Assembly: GCA_902363595.1 (NCBI GenBank)
Contig: CABJAP010000003.1
Coordinates: forward strand, 248,001 to 312,000
Direction of reading: 5' to 3'
DNA from: Clostridia bacterium
GTDB taxonomy: Bacteria; Bacillota; Clostridia; Peptostreptococcales; Anaerovoracaceae
DNA: 64,000 bases
The notes beneath the pieces were generated by a model. The model saw only the letters and a program-made list of their open reading frames with translations, did no database searches and was not told the origin of the DNA. A program made the position numbers and the translations under genes. Positions 53,098 to 61,592 of this stretch are shown piece after piece (positions within the stretch are counted from its first letter, which is position 1; each line of letters opens with the position of its first letter).

Positions 53098-54990
53098 ATG
53101 ATCACTTATGTAGCTGGTATCGATATCGGAAATGCTACCACCGAAACTGCTCTGGGCAAGATCCAGGATGGGCGGCTGCTTCGCTGCACCAGCGGAATAA
53201 CAAAAACAACCGGTATCAAAGGTACAAAAGACAACCTTTACGGAATGATCAATTCTCTAAAAGAAGCCTGTGCGGATATGGATATCCCGCTGTCTTCTCT
53301 GGATCTGATCCGTATTAACGAGGCAACTCCTGTGATCGGTGATTTTGCCATGGAAACGATCACTCAGACGGTCATTACCGAATCTGCCATGATTGGCCAC
53401 AACCCGGACACTCCCGGTGGCCTTGGTCTTGGCATCGGCTACACCGTATTTTTGGAGGATCTTCCCGCAGCAGATAAACAAAAGCCGCATATCGTTATTA
53501 TTTCAGAGGAGCACGACTTTATTACCGCAGCCAGGGAGGTTAATCTGGCCATTGAAGATGGCTATTCCATCAAAGGACTGATCGTCCAAAATGATGATGG
53601 GGTGCTGATCTGCAATCGGCTTTCGGAAACCCTTCCCATCGTGGATGAGGTCTCCCTCATCGATAAGGTTCCGGTGGATTATCTGTGTGCCGTAGAGGTG
53701 GCAAGGCCGGGTGCGTCGATCGACTTTCTCACCAACCCCTATGGCATTGCGACCGCCTTTTCTCTCTCTTCTGCGGAGACAAAGCATGTAATCCATATTG
53801 CCAAAGCGCTGATCGGCAACCGCTCTGCCGTTGTCATCAAAACGCCTTCCGGCAGCATCCATGAACGGATCATCCCGGCGGGCGAAATCATCATCGACGG
53901 ACAGAGGCAGCAGTACCGGGTCAACGTGGACGACGGTGCCGAAAAAATTATGGATCAGGTGAAACGTGCCGGTTCGATTCGTGATGTCCACGGCAGCAGC
54001 GGTACGAATGTCGGCGGTATGCTGGAGTCGGTTCGCAAAAAGATGGCTCAAGTCACCGATACGCCGGAAGATTCCATCTTTATTCAGGATCTGATGGCCG
54101 TAGACACTTTGGTGCCGCAAAATGTGATCGGCTCCTTGGCCAATGAGTTTTATATGGAAAAATCCGTCGGCATCGCGGCCATGGTAAAGACCCAAAAGCT
54201 GCACATGCAGCACCTGGCGGCCCTACTGGAGGAAACAGTCGGCTGCCCCACGGAGATCGGCGGTGTCGAGGGAGATATGGCAGTCCTTGGAACCCTCACG
54301 ACGCCGGGAAGCGGAACGCCCATCCTGGTTGTTGATATTGGCGCCGGATCTACGGATTCCTGTTATCTTCACAGTGATGGCCAGAAAAAGACCATCCACC
54401 TGGCTGGCGCGGGCAACATGGTGACCGAGCTGATCCAGGCAGAGCTGGGCCTTTCTTCCAGAGAAGAAGCGGAAGCCATCAAAAAATATCCTCTGGCAAG
54501 AGCCGAGTCCCTGTTTCACCTGCGCCACGAAGACGGAAGTGTGGAGTTTTTCAAAGAGCCGCTCCACAGTGACTTTTTCGCCAAACTTTTGTCCATTCAA
54601 CCGGACGGATATCTGCCGATCAATACCAGGCATTCTTTGGAAAAGGTTCGTTCCGTCCGCAGAGAGATCAAACGAAAGGTCCTTGTCAACAATGTGCTTC
54701 GGGCATTGATGAAAGTTTCTGCTACAGGCACCCTTCATGAATTCGAGCATGTGGTGCTGGTCGGTGGCTCTTCACTGGACTTTGAACTCCCAAATATGCT
54801 GACGGATGTTTTGGCCTACTATGGCATCACCAGCGGGAAAGGCAATATTCGCGGGTGCATGGGGCCGCGGAATGCGGTTGCTAGCGGCCTGCTTTATGCA
54901 TTCCTTCAGAAAGAAGAAGCCTTTGACCGCAAGTCTTCACCCCAACCAGATGGCGCAGCAAAAGCGCAAAAAGGAGGGGGCCATGAATAA
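53098..54990 (+). CDS. Dehydratase-reactivating factor, large subunit
   Basis: A 630-residue actin/Hsp70-like ATPase of the DdrA/PduG type: VAGIDIGNATTETALGKIQ at the start (phosphate 1 loop), LVVDIGAGSTDSCYLH (second) and VVLVGGSSLDFELPNML near the C-terminus. It swaps damaged cobalamin for fresh coenzyme on the dehydratase, using ATP. It follows the small subunit by 12 bp. The C-terminal tail (KSSPQPDGAAKAQKGG) is low-complexity. Confidence 0.94.
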   Translation: MITYVAGIDIGNATTETALGKIQDGRLLRCTSGITKTTGIKGTKDNLYGMINSLKEACADMDIPLSSLDLIRINEATPVIGDFAMETITQTVITESAMIGHNPDTPGGLGLGIGYTVFLEDLPAADKQKPHIVIISEEHDFITAAREVNLAIEDGYSIKGLIVQNDDGVLICNRLSETLPIVDEVSLIDKVPVDYLCAVEVARPGASIDFLTNPYGIATAFSLSSAETKHVIHIAKALIGNRSAVVIKTPSGSIHERIIPAGEIIIDGQRQQYRVNVDDGAEKIMDQVKRAGSIRDVHGSSGTNVGGMLESVRKKMAQVTDTPEDSIFIQDLMAVDTLVPQNVIGSLANEFYMEKSVGIAAMVKTQKLHMQHLAALLEETVGCPTEIGGVEGDMAVLGTLTTPGSGTPILVVDIGAGSTDSCYLHSDGQKKTIHLAGAGNMVTELIQAELGLSSREEAEAIKKYPLARAESLFHLRHEDGSVEFFKEPLHSDFFAKLLSIQPDGYLPINTRHSLEKVRSVRREIKRKVLVNNVLRALMKVSATGTLHEFEHVVLVGGSSLDFELPNMLTDVLAYYGITSGKGNIRGCMGPRNAVASGLLYAFLQKEEAFDRKSSPQPDGAAKAQKGGGHE

Positions 54991-55327
54991 CCGATACCCG
55001 GCAATCCACCTGCTTTATACCGATGACTCCCTTTCCTGCTATGTGACGCAGATCGAGTACGGAATCGAGGAGGAAGGCTTGTTCAGCACCCGCACCCTTG
55101 CGCCCGCCTCTGCTCTGAACGAGCACACCTTTGGCTCAGCTCAGGCTTCCAAGGTGGGCATTGCAATCGGAATATCAAAAGAGAAGGTGTTTCTCATGCA
55201 TCAGAAGGCTGGGCCCGGGACCTGTATCCTGGAAAAGAGGCCGCCTGCTCTGACGAAAAAGGAAGGGCGAATCTTTGGTCAAAATGCAGCCCGCCTCGTG
55301 AAAGGGCTGCCCTTATATCCGTTATAA
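54983..55327 (+). CDS. Dehydratase-reactivating factor, small subunit
   Basis: A 114-residue DdrB/PduH-like protein: PAIHLLYTDDSLSCYVTQIE, YGIEEEG, AQASKVGIAIGISKEKVFL and FGQNAARLVKGLPLYP. The true start is the ATG at 54983 with AAGGAGGGGG, overlapping the large subunit by 8 bp; the longer open frame is noise. With the large subunit it forms the reactivase, so the dehydratase is expected to suffer substrate inactivation as diol dehydratases do. Confidence 0.92.
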   Translation: MNNRYPAIHLLYTDDSLSCYVTQIEYGIEEEGLFSTRTLAPASALNEHTFGSAQASKVGIAIGISKEKVFLMHQKAGPGTCILEKRPPALTKKEGRIFGQNAARLVKGLPLYPL

Positions 55328-55401
55328 CTTGTGTTTATCCAGATCGGCTGATTTTGCCGTATCAACATATCAATCATTGTGAAAATTTTAGGAGGTAAAA
55401 A

Positions 55402-56478
55402 ATGAATCGTAAAGTAAAAGTTGCTCAGTATGGAAGTGGAAAAATGGCTGGTCCAACTATGAAGTATGTCTATGACCATGGTGGCGAGGTGGTCTGCGCT
55501 TTTGGTAAATCCGACCGCGCCTTTGGCAAAGATATTGGCGAGATCATGGGCACAGAAAACAAGGGCGTTAAAGTCAGCTACGCCAAGGATGCCCGCCAGA
55601 TCCTCACCCAGACTAAGCCGGATGTATGCATTGTTGAAACCATGGCCCTTCTCCCCGACTGTCAGGACATCTTCCTTCTCTGCGCGGAATTGGGCATTAA
55701 TGCCATCTCCACATGTGAAGAGGCCTTTTATCCATGGAACTCCCGCTATAAGATGACAAAGGAAATCGATGAGCTTGCAAAAAAGAACAACTGTACCATC
55801 TGCGGGACCGGAGCACAGGACATGGGCTGGGGATACATTATTTCCACCATCGCCGGGGCATCCAATAAAGTCACCAAAATTAAAGGCTCTGTTGTATATA
55901 ATTCGGAAGATTACGGAGTTGCCCTGGCCAAGGTTCATGGCGTCAACCTGTCGCTGGATGAATTTGAAAAGACCATTGCCGCTGTTAATAATATTTCTGA
56001 GGAAAAGAGACAGGAAGTACTGGAAACAGAAGATTTCCTTCCATGCTACATGTGGAATGCCAACGGCTGGATCTGTTCCCTGCTGGGATTGACTGTAAAG
56101 ACACAGGAACAGAAATTCATCCCTCAGACCTGCGATCAGCCGTTATGGTCCGATGTTCTGCAGACAGAAATCCCCGCCGGCCATGCAGTCGGGCTCTCCG
56201 CTACGGTGATTACCACTACAGAAGAAGGCATCACGCTGGAAACCGAGTGTGTGGGAAAAGTATATGCTCCCGGCGAAGAGGATTTGATCAAATGGACCCT
56301 TTACGGAGAACCGACCCAGGACTTCGTATTAAAGAAACCGGACACCGTAGCCATTACCTGTGCTTCCGTTGTTAACCGGATACCGGATGTCATGAACTCC
56401 GAGCCAGGCTATGTTACGACCGATAAGATGGGCCCTCTCAACTATATGATCCGCCCAATGGAGACCTATGTGAAATAG
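55402..56478 (+). CDS. 2,4-diaminopentanoate-dehydrogenase-like NAD(P) enzyme
   Basis: The 358-residue protein has a Rossmann start (VKVAQYGSGKMAGPTMKYV) of the DapB type, the segment CAELGINAISTCEEAFYPW and, from about 140, the C-terminal domain typical of 2,4-diaminopentanoate dehydrogenase (Ord), including GTGAQDMGWGYII. Ord oxidatively removes the 4-amino group in clostridial ornithine fermentation. None of the usual partners (ornithine racemase, aminomutase OraSE, thiolase OrtAB) is here. The gene lies 74 bp after the reactivase with its own strong GGAGG and before a terminator, so it belongs to the dehydratase operon. It probably works on a related amine. Confidence 0.8.
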   Translation: MNRKVKVAQYGSGKMAGPTMKYVYDHGGEVVCAFGKSDRAFGKDIGEIMGTENKGVKVSYAKDARQILTQTKPDVCIVETMALLPDCQDIFLLCAELGINAISTCEEAFYPWNSRYKMTKEIDELAKKNNCTICGTGAQDMGWGYIISTIAGASNKVTKIKGSVVYNSEDYGVALAKVHGVNLSLDEFEKTIAAVNNISEEKRQEVLETEDFLPCYMWNANGWICSLLGLTVKTQEQKFIPQTCDQPLWSDVLQTEIPAGHAVGLSATVITTTEEGITLETECVGKVYAPGEEDLIKWTLYGEPTQDFVLKKPDTVAITCASVVNRIPDVMNSEPGYVTTDKMGPLNYMIRPMETYVK

Positions 56479-56570
56479 CCATTTCATATAAATTAATCGA
56501 GTTGGGCTGTCACATCAATGAGGAAAGATCGCGAAGCGACATTTTTCCAATCTATGCGGAAGCCCAACAA

Positions 56571-56613
56571 AAGGAGCCGGCCACTGAATGCACAGCGACC
56601 GGCTCCTTTTTTA
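56571..56613. terminator. Bidirectional terminator between convergent operons
   Basis: AAGGAGCCGG (56571-56580) pairs with CCGGCTCCTT (56599-56608), T runs on both strands. It closes the dehydratase operon and the glycyl-radical activase gene. Confidence 0.85.
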
Positions 56614-57519
56614 ATATACGACATTACAGTCCAATTCTTCCAACACCTTGTAATATCGGCCCAACTCCTCTTTTTCCATACGCTCTAAAGGCTCCAGATC
56701 ATACTTTCTGCCGAGCCATTTATACTTGTCTTTTCCAAAATTATGATAAGGCAGCAGTTCAACCTTCACCTGACTGTTTTGCCTCTGCAGCCCACGGACA
56801 AACGCTCCGGTTTGCCGTATATTCTCCCCGTCGTTTACCCCTGGGATCACCGGGACCCGAAAGCGGATCTCTTTGCCTGAGGCCGCCGCCTTTTCTGCGT
56901 TGAGCAGGATGCTTTTATTACTTACGCCAGTATACGCCCGATGCTTTTCCTCATCCATGCATTTCAAATCAAATAAAATCTGATCGGCCTGGCGAAAAAC
57001 CTTTTCCACCTCAGACCAGTCTCCAAAGCCGCAGGTTTCAATGGCCGTATGGATGTTGCGCATGCTGCAGGCACGGAGAAACTCGTAAACGAAGTCCGGC
57101 TGGGTCAGAGGCTCGCCGCCTCCGACCGTCACACCGCCGCCTGAATTCCGGTATATGACCTGATCCTTTACAGCGATATTCACCAGCTCCTCCACAGTCA
57201 CTACCTGACCGGTCAGCTTTTTAGCCTGTGCGTAGCAGCTTTTCGCGCACAGGCCGCAGGCATCGCACTTGCCCCGGTCAATCTGAAAGGTCAACGGATT
57301 GACCGCCCCTTTTGGACATACACAAACGCAGTCTCCGCAGCCAATACAATTGGTTTTTACATCTGTGATCTCCGGCTCCGGCCTCTGGGATTCCGGATTG
57401 CTGCACCAGATACACCGCAGCGGGCAGCCCTTCATAAAAATCAGGGTCCGTATCCCGCCGCCGTCATGTATGGAAAATTTCTGCGTATTAAAGATAATCC
57501 CTGTCCGTTTTTCCTTCAT
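56611..57519 (-). CDS. Glycyl-radical enzyme activase (radical SAM)
   Basis: Radical SAM cluster CPLRCIWC (Cx3Cx2C) near residue 33, two ferredoxin-type clusters in CIGCGDCVCVCP and CDACGLCAKSC (residues 58-95), and SAM motifs GGGVTVGGGEPLTQ and ETCGFGDW. It makes the glycyl radical on the adjacent enzyme. The start is ATG at 57519, with CAGGAG 8 bp before it. It follows the glycyl-radical gene by 17 bp. Confidence 0.95.
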   Translation of the reverse strand: MKEKRTGIIFNTQKFSIHDGGGIRTLIFMKGCPLRCIWCSNPESQRPEPEITDVKTNCIGCGDCVCVCPKGAVNPLTFQIDRGKCDACGLCAKSCYAQAKKLTGQVVTVEELVNIAVKDQVIYRNSGGGVTVGGGEPLTQPDFVYEFLRACSMRNIHTAIETCGFGDWSEVEKVFRQADQILFDLKCMDEEKHRAYTGVSNKSILLNAEKAAASGKEIRFRVPVIPGVNDGENIRQTGAFVRGLQRQNSQVKVELLPYHNFGKDKYKWLGRKYDLEPLERMEKEELGRYYKVLEELDCNVVY

Positions 57520-57536
57520 TGACAAATCTCCTGTAT

Positions 57537-59942
57537 TTAAGCCTGATGTATGGTTCTGTTGATGATGTCGTCCTGCATTTCTTCACAAAGTTCCGTGAAG
57601 TAGGCGCTATATCCGGCTACTCGCACGATCAGTGATTTGTGTTCTTCCGGTTTGTCCTGCGCTGCTCGCAGCAGCTCACGGCTCACTACATTGAACTGAA
57701 TGTGATAGATATTCAAGTCTACAAATGTACGGATGATGTCAGAAATCCGCTTGATTCCCAAATCTCCCGAAACACTTTGAGGGTCCAGTTTCATATTCAG
57801 CAGGGTGCCCGAGGTATGGACTTCGTGATTGATTCTGGAAACCGATTTTAATACGGAAGTTGGTCCTTCGTGGTCGGTTCCGCCATTTGGGGAGCATCCG
57901 TCCGCAAGGGCCTTTCCTGAAAGCCGCCCATAAGGCAGAGCGCCTACCACCAGTCCGTGGGGAACATGTGAGGATACCGGGTACAGACCGGAAATAAAGT
58001 GCGGACCTCTCCAGGATTTGCACTGGGAAATCACACTGTAGGCGTAATCAGTCATTTCTCCTGCCAGCGCATCCACCTCTTCAATGTCATTTCCGTACAT
58101 CGGCGTTGTATTCTGCAGCATGAGACGGATTTTTTCATAACCATCAAAATTTGCTTTCAGTGCCTGGATCAACTCACCCATAGTAATCGTCTTATCATCA
58201 AAGACGTGCTTCTTAATTGCGGAAAGCGAGTTAACCAGATCTGCAATGCCTGTGCCGATCAGCGCCGGCCCGATGGTATATTTCACGCCACCCCGGGTCA
58301 GATCTTTTCCTGTATGTAACGTCCCTTCCAGGAATGTGGAAATAAACGGGTACGGTGTCAGCTCCGCGCAGACCTTCTCATTGACATTGGCGCAGATGCT
58401 GATGGACTCGATCATATATTTGAGCTGCTGTTTCACCGCATCTTTGATTTCATCGTAAGTCATGTCCTGTGGATCACCTGTTTCCAAACCCAGCAGCTTG
58501 TTCTCATTGATAATGCTTCTTCCGTTATGGAGAACGAATTCCATGGCCGCCGCATAGTTGTAGTGGCCGCCGTCTGACCATTTGGCCATCTTGCCGCCCA
58601 TAAACGGCTCAACACACCCAACCATCTGATAGTCTCTGGCCTCTTCCATCGTTCCTCCGGACAGCAGCATCATCTTAATGGCGACTTCATCGTTATAGAT
58701 AGCCGGAAATCCGGTTCCCAGTCTGGCCAGTTTGGCGATGTGGGCAATCAGCTCCTCTGGCGACTGCTGGTGTACCCGGGCGCACAGAGAGGGGCTGTGA
58801 AGCTGTACATCCATTTTAGCTGTGATAAACAGGTAGGACAGCTGGTTGGTCGCATCCTTTCCCCTCTTGTCAATCCCGCCTACGATAATGCTGTGAAACG
58901 GCTGATATCCCGCAAAGTACATGGCCGCATTTGCACTGAGAAACCAAGTGGATTCCGCTGTCTTTACATAGAATGCCTCGATCAGCTCCAGCGTCTGTGC
59001 ATCCGTCAGTCTTCCTTCTTCCATATCCTTTGCGTACAGAGGATACAGATACTGGTCCATTCTTCCCGGCGAATAGGAAGGGCCGTTGCCTTCCATCATG
59101 CAGCCTGCCAGGATGAAGTAAGTAAGCTGCAGCCCCTGCCAGAAGGTTTTTGGTTTGTTATCTGAAAGATAGCGGCAGTTGGCAGCAATGCGTTCCAGCT
59201 CCTCCTTTCTTTTGCCTGCCGCCTGATCGGCCTGCTCTTCAGCCAGACCGGCAAACCGCAGGATATAATGCTTTAAGCCTTCTAAGGTCATCTTACAGGC
59301 TTTATAAAACGTAATTTTTTCATAGCTTTCCGGATCAATCGGATCCAGAGCGTCGATGGCATCCGCAAGCTCCTTTTCCATCTGTCCCAGGCCGGTATTC
59401 ATGGCCTTTTCCCAGTAAGGAGCTGTCTCTCCGGCCGCGCTCTGAGTTTTGATCTCCACGTCGATGATGCCGGTCTTGACGGCCATTTCTCTTACATAAG
59501 GCGGGATTTGGCGGAGCCAGAGTTCGCTGACAATTTTGCCTTTCCAATATGGAAAAATGGTTTCCCGCAGTTCTTTTTTATCCTCTTCCGAAATGAAATA
59601 GGGATCCTGTTTTCTTGTGGCAATGGTGTCCAGTTCTTCGCTGAGCCAGCCGCAGTGAAACACCGGGTCTACAACTCCAGCCCTGGGGATTCTGGCGACA
59701 TCGCCTGCAATCAGCTGGTGGTCTGCAATCCGTATCTCTCTTTTCTCGCAGTAATCCTTGAAGGCCTGGGCCCGTCTGGTAATGATGTCTTCCCCTTCTG
59801 TTTCTTTGAAAGACTCGGTATAGATTCTGGCCCGCTCGATATCTACGCTGGGCCGGGCTTTTCTGTAGTCTTCGATCAGCTTTTCAATTCTGGGGAAATG
59901 GTTTTCCCCTTCTAAAGAAAAAGTTCTGTTTTCTGTGTTCAT
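57537..59942 (-). CDS. Glycyl-radical enzyme of unassigned substrate
   Basis: The 801-residue protein has the active-site loop VGCVEPF (Cys443, Glu445) and the radical loop RVAGYSAYF (Gly777) near the C-terminus. The CVE motif places it with dehydratases and C-N, C-S lyases (glycerol/propanediol dehydratase, CutC, IslA, HypD), not with pyruvate formate-lyase. The N-terminal part FHCGWLSEELDTIATRKQD is not one I can match to a named subgroup. The activase is next to it, and a LuxR gene is divergent. It could act on the same kind of substrate as the B12 enzyme, but nothing shows this. Confidence 0.93.
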   Translation of the reverse strand: MNTENRTFSLEGENHFPRIEKLIEDYRKARPSVDIERARIYTESFKETEGEDIITRRAQAFKDYCEKREIRIADHQLIAGDVARIPRAGVVDPVFHCGWLSEELDTIATRKQDPYFISEEDKKELRETIFPYWKGKIVSELWLRQIPPYVREMAVKTGIIDVEIKTQSAAGETAPYWEKAMNTGLGQMEKELADAIDALDPIDPESYEKITFYKACKMTLEGLKHYILRFAGLAEEQADQAAGKRKEELERIAANCRYLSDNKPKTFWQGLQLTYFILAGCMMEGNGPSYSPGRMDQYLYPLYAKDMEEGRLTDAQTLELIEAFYVKTAESTWFLSANAAMYFAGYQPFHSIIVGGIDKRGKDATNQLSYLFITAKMDVQLHSPSLCARVHQQSPEELIAHIAKLARLGTGFPAIYNDEVAIKMMLLSGGTMEEARDYQMVGCVEPFMGGKMAKWSDGGHYNYAAAMEFVLHNGRSIINENKLLGLETGDPQDMTYDEIKDAVKQQLKYMIESISICANVNEKVCAELTPYPFISTFLEGTLHTGKDLTRGGVKYTIGPALIGTGIADLVNSLSAIKKHVFDDKTITMGELIQALKANFDGYEKIRLMLQNTTPMYGNDIEEVDALAGEMTDYAYSVISQCKSWRGPHFISGLYPVSSHVPHGLVVGALPYGRLSGKALADGCSPNGGTDHEGPTSVLKSVSRINHEVHTSGTLLNMKLDPQSVSGDLGIKRISDIIRTFVDLNIYHIQFNVVSRELLRAAQDKPEEHKSLIVRVAGYSAYFTELCEEMQDDIINRTIHQA

Positions 59943-59963
59943 GTGATTTGCTCCCTTCTCTTT

Positions 59964-60240
59964 CTATCCGTAGCAAAGCTCGGTCATTTCCCCCGGAATG
60001 TTGCAGGCCAGCCAATGTATAAAAGGAAATCCTTCCCCTTTTGCGTTGTCGTTATCCATAAAGATGACCGCATAGCTCTTTGTGCCCGCAGGTACCCCTT
60101 CCCACCGGAGGGGAAAAGATGTAAGCGGGATACCATAGGCGATTTCAGCTTCTCTGGACCAGCTCCCATATCTGTCAGCCAGCCTGCCGTCGGTAATCGC
60201 CGGGCTGGCTGCTCTAAATTTTATATTCGTTTTCTTTCAC
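59964..60240 (-). pseudogene. YbhB/PEBP-family protein, frameshifted and truncated
   Basis: One frame reads FRAASPAITDGRLADRYGSW, IAYGIPLTSFPLRWEGVPAG, TKSYAVIFMDNDNAKGEG and FPFIHWLACNIPGEMTEL, the core of phosphatidylethanolamine-binding (Raf kinase inhibitor-like) proteins. The likely start GTG at 60240, behind GGAAGGGAG, gives KENEYKI and then a stop; dropping one A at 60218-60223 joins it to the frame. The sequence ends at a TAG (59964) with the last third of the family missing. It lies first in the glycyl-radical operon. Confidence 0.7.
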
Positions 60241-60292
60241 TCCCTTCCTTCGTCATTTTATCCGTTGTCTTGTCTTTTCCAAGTATAGATTA

Positions 60293-60321
60293 ACTATATA
60301 CCCGATCAAGTTTTCTGACAA
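60293..60321 (-). promoter_or_regulatory. Likely promoter of the glycyl-radical operon
   Basis: TTGTCA (60321-60316), 17-bp spacer, TATAGT (60298-60293) on the minus strand. Confidence 0.6.
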
Positions 60322-60380
60322 TTGTTCTGCAGTAGGATTTTTTCCATGGTAGCCGTTGGTATACCTTGCCGAATTGAACA

Positions 60381-60409
60381 TTTACTTTTCAAATACAATC
60401 AAATATAAT
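60381..60409 (+). promoter_or_regulatory. Likely promoter of the LuxR regulator
   Basis: TTTACT (60381-60386), 17-bp spacer, TATAAT (60404-60409), 45 bp before the start codon at 60455. Confidence 0.6.
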
Positions 60410-60454
60410 AAATATACAGTCTGTTTTTGCTAAATGTTATGCAGAGGAAATATT

Positions 60455-61537
60455 ATGGCATTTACCTTTAATGAAAATGAATTTTATACGTTTAACAAAA
60501 TGATTTCGGATTTATATGTTGCATACAATAAAATCGACGCTTTGCAGCACTTTCTTGAAGAACTAAAGAAACTTTGCTTCTTTGAAAAAGGCGATATTTA
60601 TATTTTTAAAAAAGGGCAGAACAGCATTCGATTTGAAAATTTTATCTTTGCCGGATGGGGAAAGGATCTGAACTATTATTTCAAGGTCTGTGACATGGAC
60701 GATGCTCTGCCTATCGTTTCTTTGAAACAGCCCATCATCTTCAAAAGCTCGGAGATTTTTACCCGCTCTGAGCGGGAGAAAACCCGCTATTTTAAAGAAT
60801 GCCTCAAGCCCTGCAATATGTATTATTCCATCGAGGGCAATCTCTTTGTGGAAAATTCCCCCAGTGGATATGTCTGCGGCATTGGGCTGCATCGGTCAAA
60901 GCAATCTGAGGATTTTACCGCGCAGGATCTGGAATTGATCAAAATGTTCAAACTGCACTTGTCCAGAATCGTTCAGGATGTTTGTGAGGCAAAGCATAAT
61001 CTGGATAAAAGCAAATATACTATGTTTTCTCACGATAATATTCTGGTGTACATGGTTTACGACCGGGATCTGAACATCATGCATTCCAATATTACCACCG
61101 GCCTGCATTCTCAGCTCTCTCTGGATACGATCCGGAATATGTTTACTGCCATGTGCGAGACGCTAAAGCAGGAAATCTCGGCCCGAGGCGCTTCCAAAGT
61201 GTCTGAAACTTTGAAAACCCACAGTAAAATCAACCTGGAAGATAAGTCCTATTACGTCAACGTCAGCTACAACGATTCTGACCAGACCTTCTCCTGCTGT
61301 GTTTACGACTATTCCACCATCATCGACAATATCCTTCTTTCCATCAAAGAGACCAATCACCTGACCCTCCGGGAATACGAAGTGCTCCAGTATCTGGTAA
61401 ACGGCCTCAGCAATACGGAAATCATGGAGCAATGTCAAATCAGTATGCCTACCGTAAAAAAGCATGTATCCAATATCTATCAGAAATTGGATATCAGCGG
61501 AAGACATCAGCTTTTTCAGCGGGTCTTTTATTCTTAG
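60455..61537 (+). CDS. LuxR-family transcriptional regulator
   Basis: The C-terminal HTH (LTLREYEVLQYLVNGLSNTE, then IMEQCQISMPTVKKHVSNIY) is of LuxR/NarL type. The first 270 residues look like a GAF/PAS-like sensor with no receiver Asp, so it probably binds a ligand instead of being phosphorylated. The start at 60455 (MAFTFNENEFY) has AGAGGA. It is divergent to the glycyl-radical operon, with 0.5 kb of shared upstream DNA, and probably controls it. Confidence 0.88.
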   Translation: MAFTFNENEFYTFNKMISDLYVAYNKIDALQHFLEELKKLCFFEKGDIYIFKKGQNSIRFENFIFAGWGKDLNYYFKVCDMDDALPIVSLKQPIIFKSSEIFTRSEREKTRYFKECLKPCNMYYSIEGNLFVENSPSGYVCGIGLHRSKQSEDFTAQDLELIKMFKLHLSRIVQDVCEAKHNLDKSKYTMFSHDNILVYMVYDRDLNIMHSNITTGLHSQLSLDTIRNMFTAMCETLKQEISARGASKVSETLKTHSKINLEDKSYYVNVSYNDSDQTFSCCVYDYSTIIDNILLSIKETNHLTLREYEVLQYLVNGLSNTEIMEQCQISMPTVKKHVSNIYQKLDISGRHQLFQRVFYS

Positions 61538-61592
61538 GGTATACGATTTTCCCCATTGAATGCGGCGTTGCCGCATTTTATCCCTTTACCCT

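Noticed and set aside
50413..56478. Propanediol or ethanolamine microcompartment operon
   Set aside because: No shell protein, PduP, PduL, EutBC or encapsulation peptide is present in the cluster.
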